DNA of 39,174 bases from Secundilactobacillus paracollinoides DSM 15502 = JCM 11969 (GTDB lineage Bacteria; Bacillota; Bacilli; Lactobacillales; Lactobacillaceae): NCBI RefSeq assembly GCF_001311135.1, contig NZ_BBAG01000030.1, positions 1-39,174 of the forward strand, read 5' to 3'. Made by a program: the position numbers and the translations under genes. Position 1 is the first letter of the stretch. Each line of letters opens with the position of its first letter. Of this stretch, positions 35,513 through 39,174 are shown piece by piece. The notes under the pieces were generated by a model, which saw nothing but the letters and a program-made list of their open reading frames with translations, made no database searches and was not told the origin of the DNA.

Positions 35513-36495
35513 CGAGGTTTCGGCTGCAGTATCGAACTATACGCAAGCAAACCGGCCCGACGATGTGCCGGTGACCCATATCGTGATCCATTCAACGGAG
35601 CTGTCGTACCTGGACACGGTGCGACGGTTTCAGGAAGACCACGAGGTGAGCGCCCACGACGTGATTCGCGGAGCGGATGGCTTGGTGACGCGGATGGTGG
35701 CACCAGAAAATGTCGCCTGGCACGCGGGTAATTGGGAGCTGAATTGCCGCTCAGTGGGCATTGAGCAGGAAGCCTACGTTGGTGAGCCAGAGTCGTTTAC
35801 CGAAACGATGTTGCGCAGTCTGGCCACCGTGGTTGCCCAGCTCAGCCAAACGTTTCATGTGCCGCTGGACCGCGACCACCTGTTAGGTCACGATAATCTG
35901 TGTGCGGCAACACCTGATGGTCAGTTGGCGATGCACCAAGACCCTGGCCGTTATTTTGACTGGCAGGGATTAATGAAGGATTATGGGCCCCGGTTATCTC
36001 ACTTGGAACGCCGCAAATCGGCGAACCCGTGGTCGTGTGTGTGAACGTGGCTGACCTATACCAATCGCCCGATACTGGTGCCGAATTGCTAACTAGTGAG
36101 TCGTTACCTGCGTGGACGCATCAGTTGTCTTATGGGCAACGGTACGTCTGTGCTGAGCGGTCGGGTGAGTGGGTCGCGATTTGGTATAACGGTGTGAAAG
36201 GCTGGTGTCATGATCCGGAGCACACGATTCTGCAGGGGTGTCAGGGTGAGGTCATTGCCCCGAACAGCCCGCACACACCCATTTTTGGCATGACCAGTGC
36301 AGCTGCCAAGCCGATTGCAACGTTGGCTGCTGAGGAGCAGTACGTTGCTGGCCCGCTTGTGTCACAGCTTGAAAGTCGTGACACTAATGGCCAATTTCAG
36401 GCATCGTTCACTGGGCAACGGTACTACCAGTCTATTACAATCACCGAATTGCTTTTGTCCCAATTGATACTATGCATTTGGTCAAAAAAGAGTAA
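35502..36495 (+). CDS. N-acetylmuramoyl-L-alanine amidase with SH3-like domain (two frameshifts)
   Basis: An Amidase_2-type zinc amidase that cleaves the bond between MurNAc and the stem peptide. Zinc-site strands are HIVIHSTEL, WHAGNWELN and LLGHDNL...MHQDPGRYFDW. A bacterial SH3-like wall-binding domain follows (VNVADLYQSPDTGAELL, WVAIWYNGVKGWCH). Breaks near 35988 and 36431 are closed by one G each (YGAPVISLGTPQIGEP; RYYQVYYNHRIAFVPID), ending at TAA 36493-36495 just before a terminator. Repaired length is about 331 residues. No signal peptide is visible at its start, which is odd for a wall hydrolase and hints at fusion to, or export with, the C39-like protein. Confidence 0.82.
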
Positions 36496-36497
36496 AA

Positions 36498-36537
36498 TAA
36501 ATAAGTCTTGGCTGACAAAGCCGGGACTTATTTTTTG
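36498..36537 (+). terminator. Intrinsic terminator after the amidase
   Basis: AAATAAGTC pairs with GACTTATTT and ends TTTTTT. Its position supports the corrected amidase stop at 36495 rather than the longer raw frame. Confidence 0.85.
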
Positions 36538-36690
36538 TAGAGTGTGAAACCAGGGGCGGTTAAGGAGTGGAGCCTAGGAGACTTCGACCACCAAACCCGG
36601 GTTTGGCTTTGGTGGTCGAAGTCTCCTAGGTGCAACTCCTTGCCCCGTGTAGCACGTTTCGGCTTGAGTACAGGAGTGCGCAGTGTAGAC
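36538..36690 (+). repeat. Family A hairpin element, copy 9
   Basis: Begins TAGAGTGTGAAACC straight after the terminator T-run. Lower arm AAGGAGT / ACTCCTT with GGTT bulge, inner stem GCCTAGGAGACTTCGACCAC, loop near CCCGGGT, tail GTAGCACGTTTCGGC. Confidence 0.9.
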
Positions 36691-36886
36691 AGGTATCTTT
36701 AGCAGGTTAAATTAGACACCGTTTAAATTTCATGAAAATGGGTGTTTTATGCGGGCTATCTAGCTTGAAGAAGTCGCTATGCAATTTATAACCACTTGCT
36801 TTCATCACCTTAAAAGTTTCGGAAATTTTTCACAAAATTGCCACAGATTATTAATGTTTATTCGGTACACTACTATTATAGTATAG

Positions 36887-36901
36887 ATGAAAACGGATTC
36901 A
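36887..36901 (+). promoter_or_regulatory. Candidate catabolite-control (cre) operator
   Basis: ATGAAAACGGATTCA matches the known CcpA operator consensus WTGNAANCGNWNNCW at every position. It lies between a possible -10 (TATAGT) and the antiporter start, where bound CcpA would block transcription. Confidence 0.55.
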
Positions 36902-36944
36902 TTAGTGGCTGAACACACCCAACTAAAAGGAATGAGGGAAAACA

Positions 36945-38360
36945 ATGGCAACTCAACCAAAAAAAATCAACGGTGCCGCCCTGACTGCACTGGTGGTCAC
37001 GACCGCCATCGGCTCGGGAATCTTTGCGTTAAGCTCTGACCTGGCCGCCGCTTCTCCGGGAGCTGCCTTGATCTCATGGCTGATCGTCGGCTTTGTGGTG
37101 ATGATGTTGGCCAGTTGTTTTAATAACCTGTTGACGAAACGGTCTGACTTGGAAGGTATCTTTGCGTATGGTAAGGAAGGCTTCGGCCCGTTTGTCGGCT
37201 TCATCAGCGGCTCGGGCTATTGGATGTCATCCTGGCTTGGAAACGTGGCGTTTGCGACTGTCTGTATGAGCGCGCTGGGCTACTTTTTCCCGGTGTTTTC
37301 AAAGGATAACAGTCCGATTTCAATTCTGGTCGCCAGTATTCTTGCTTGGAGCCTCACGTTGTTGGTCAACCACGGAATCGAAAGCGCGGCGCTGATGAAC
37401 GCCGTCATTACCATTTGTAAACTGATTCCAATTTTCACGTTTATTGTCGTCGCCGCCATTCTGTTTAAGGGCCACGTGTTCACTGCCCAATTTTGGGGCA
37501 ACATGACCGCACCCGTTACCATTGCGAGCGTTGGCGGCCAGATCAAGCAGTGTATGATGATCATGATGCGGGTCTTCGTCGGAATCGAAGGTGCCACGGT
37601 GCTGTCGTCGCGGGCAAAATATCGTAAAACGGCAGGGCACGCTACTGTCATTGGGGTGGCATGCCTGATTTTGATCTACGTGCTGGCGTCCATTCTACCG
37701 TATGGCTACATGACCCGCGCTGAGTTGATTCAGCTGAAACAGCCGGCCATGGTTTACATGTTCCAGCACATGGTGGGGCCGTGGGGCGGTGCGTTTATTA
37801 GTATCGGCCTGTTTATCTCCATCATGGGTGCGTGGTTATCCTGGACAATGCTGCCGGCTGAAACGATGCGGTTAATGGCTGAACAGGGATTGTTGCCCAA
37901 ACGATTTGCCAAGGAAAACAAGCACGGGGTGCCAACATTGGCCCTGATGACCACCGCCTGCATGGTGCAAGCGTTCATGATCATGCTAATTTTTGCGGAG
38001 AAGGCCTACGAGTTTGCTTACAGTCTGTGTACGGCGGCCATTGTGGTGTGTTACATCATCGTCGCGGCGTACCAGATCAAGTATTCCTGGCAGAATCGCG
38101 CAACAAAGGGCAATATTCTGCAGCTGTGGGTCGGCATCTTCACGCTAGTCTTTGAAGTTGTCGCAATCACGCTTGCGGGATTGCAATACCTGTTTGTGTG
38201 CCTGGTCGTTTATATTCCCGGTATTATTCTTTACATGTATACGAAGAAACAAAACGAAAATCGGTTACTGACGAAGCACGAATGGTCAGCCACCATCCTT
38301 ATCTGCAGTGGGGCTGTTATTACAGTCACTATGTTGGTGATGGGGCAGATCCATTTGTAG
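36945..38360 (+). CDS. APC-family basic amino acid/polyamine antiporter
   Basis: A 471-residue transporter with about 12 membrane helices and an intact frame. The first helix has the unwound motif AIGSGIFALSSDLAAASPG, and helix 6 has RVFVGIEGATVLSSRAK, both typical of the arginine/ornithine and amino acid/amine antiporter group (ArcD-like). No arginine deiminase or decarboxylase gene is adjacent, so the substrate pair is open. AAAGGAATGAGGG precedes ATG 36945. The stop TAG is the first base triplet of a family A hairpin. A cre-like site suggests carbon-source repression. Confidence 0.85.
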   Translation: MATQPKKINGAALTALVVTTAIGSGIFALSSDLAAASPGAALISWLIVGFVVMMLASCFNNLLTKRSDLEGIFAYGKEGFGPFVGFISGSGYWMSSWLGNVAFATVCMSALGYFFPVFSKDNSPISILVASILAWSLTLLVNHGIESAALMNAVITICKLIPIFTFIVVAAILFKGHVFTAQFWGNMTAPVTIASVGGQIKQCMMIMMRVFVGIEGATVLSSRAKYRKTAGHATVIGVACLILIYVLASILPYGYMTRAELIQLKQPAMVYMFQHMVGPWGGAFISIGLFISIMGAWLSWTMLPAETMRLMAEQGLLPKRFAKENKHGVPTLALMTTACMVQAFMIMLIFAEKAYEFAYSLCTAAIVVCYIIVAAYQIKYSWQNRATKGNILQLWVGIFTLVFEVVAITLAGLQYLFVCLVVYIPGIILYMYTKKQNENRLLTKHEWSATILICSGAVITVTMLVMGQIHL

Positions 38361-38510
38361 AGTGCGGAAGAAGGACGTTTAGGAGTGGAGCACAAGGGGG
38401 CTTTGATGGTCGAAGTCCGAGCTTGGCTTTGATGGTCAAAGTCCCCTTGTGTGCAACTCCTTGCCCTTCTGTAGCACGTTTAGTCTCGAGGACATGAGAG
38501 CGCAAAAATA
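38358..38510 (+). repeat. Family A hairpin element, copy 10
   Basis: Begins TAGAGTGCGGAAG at the antiporter stop. Lower arm AGGAGT / ACTCCT, inner stem GCACAAGGGGGCTTTGATGG, loop CGAGCTT, tail GTAGCACGTTTAGTC. The most diverged copy; its bulge is GTTT. Confidence 0.85.
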
Positions 38511-38517
38511 AAATAAT

Positions 38518-38560
38518 TAAAAAGCCGTCATATCACTAACTACTGATATGACGGCTTTTT
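38518..38560. terminator. Bidirectional terminator
   Basis: AAAAAGCCGTCATATC pairs perfectly with GATATGACGGCTTTTT across a 10-nt loop. Confidence 0.88.
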
Positions 38561-38709
38561 AGGATGCTTTTTTACAACAATTCAGCACTGAAAATACAGC
38601 TGCTAAACCTAATTCGTCAAAAAGATGCCAAACCGTTAACATAGGTCAACGCGGTATCGTCAATTCCCTGTTAAATTATAGACATACACAAATACAGGAG
38701 GTCATTACA

Positions 38710-39174
38710 ATGACAACTTACGAAAACCAACAAGCATGGCGCGACGTTCAATCTTTCTTACCAGAACAATACCACTACACAGAAAACTACAAACCAGTAG
38801 AAGAAAACTGGAACTGGCACGGCAACCAAGTGCACTTGGATACCTTCCGCAACCCAGACGCAAAAGCCAAGATCATCGAGTTCCACGGCGTCGGCACCAA
38901 CGGCCGCCAAATTTCCATGATTGTTGGCGGGCCACTGGCACAAGACGGTTATGAAACGATTGCGGTGGATATGCCAACCTATGGCGTGACGGATGTGGCA
39001 CCCCACACGATCATTTCATACGACGACTGGGTACAGTGCGGCAGCGACCTCATTGATGCTGAACTTGCCAAGGATGACCGGCCAATTTTCCTCTATGGGC
39101 TCTCAGCCGGTGGGATGGAAACCTACCACGTGGCCGCTCGGAACAAGAAAGTCGCCGGCATCATCGGGATGACG
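38710..39174 (+). CDS. Alpha/beta hydrolase (truncated by the window end)
   Basis: The first 155 codons of an alpha/beta-hydrolase fold protein. The oxyanion-region strand IIEFHGVGTNGR is followed by the nucleophile elbow LYGLSAGGMET (Ser in G-x-S-x-G). The His and the last acidic residue lie beyond the window. GGAGGTCATTACA precedes ATG 38710. No signal peptide is present, so it is cytosolic. The substrate, probably an ester, is unknown. Confidence 0.8.
   Translation, partial: MTTYENQQAWRDVQSFLPEQYHYTENYKPVEENWNWHGNQVHLDTFRNPDAKAKIIEFHGVGTNGRQISMIVGGPLAQDGYETIAVDMPTYGVTDVAPHTIISYDDWVQCGSDLIDAELAKDDRPIFLYGLSAGGMETYHVAARNKKVAGIIGMT

Noticed and set aside
7598..38510. Family A as integron attC sites
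   Set aside because: The architecture is similar in principle, but there is no integron integrase, no gene-cassette array and no clear RYYYAAC/GTTRRRY core pair. Kept only as an analogy.
7598..38510. Family A as ordinary intrinsic terminators
   Set aside because: Most copies have no T-run after the hairpin, and several loci have a separate canonical terminator beyond or before the element. A role in transcript 3' ends is still possible.

Overview
This window comes from a member of the Lactobacillaceae with intermediate GC content. The evidence is the gene set: a malolactic enzyme beside its LysR regulator, T-box leaders, TPP-riboswitch-controlled tenA, transketolase/transaldolase, a water-forming-type NADH oxidase, VIT-family carriers, a GlnPQ-type ABC transporter and strong AAGGAGG ribosome binding sites. 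I cannot fix the genus or species from sequence alone. There is no phage, plasmid, insertion sequence, rRNA, tRNA or CRISPR array.

Layout. 1-1.2 kb: two XRE regulators. 1.3-4.1 kb (minus): transketolase then transaldolase from one promoter. 4.1-5.1 kb: non-coding, with foldable sequence and a repeat remnant. 5.1-7.6 kb: GlpF-type channel, SDR dehydrogenase, TPP riboswitch and tenA. 7.6-8.0 kb: three tandem hairpin elements. 8.1-11.5 kb: GNAT, Met T-box with a MetE-like methyltransferase, HAD phosphatase. 11.5-14.2 kb: mleS and divergent mleR. 14.5-20.1 kb: OsmC-like protein, aldo/keto reductase, LysM protein, an unknown protein, two VIT carriers, EAL protein. 20.2-24.6 kb: NADH oxidase, amino acid permease, CorA. 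25-28.6 kb: GNAT, Val T-box with a PanE-like reductase, prephenate dehydratase, HesB-like protein. 29.5-33.6 kb (minus): glutamine-type ABC transporter, then an Ile T-box with a small ORF and a hydratase. 34-39.2 kb: C39-like protein, amidase, APC antiporter, start of an alpha/beta hydrolase.

Two repeat families fill the intergenic space and are the most unusual content. Family A (about 145 bp, 11 full copies and one half copy) is a long hairpin. Its unpaired parts are constant (GGTT bulge, GGA/GCA internal loop, 7-nt CGGGYYT apical loop, 3' GGAACRCGTTWCGGC tail), while the paired arms differ from copy to copy yet stay complementary. Most copies begin exactly at the stop codon of a gene, on its sense strand. 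Family B (about 300-380 bp, three large copies and two deletion derivatives) has a roughly 150-bp core between perfect inverted repeats, and the core is flipped relative to its flanks in one copy.

About half of the genes are interrupted by single-base deletions, roughly 25 in all, that restore a normal family protein when one base is added back, mostly in short homopolymers. I found no single-base insertions. This looks like uncorrected sequencing or assembly error rather than decay. I annotate these genes at full length and mark the breaks. Two genes (glnQ and the hydratase) instead carry in-frame nonsense codons.
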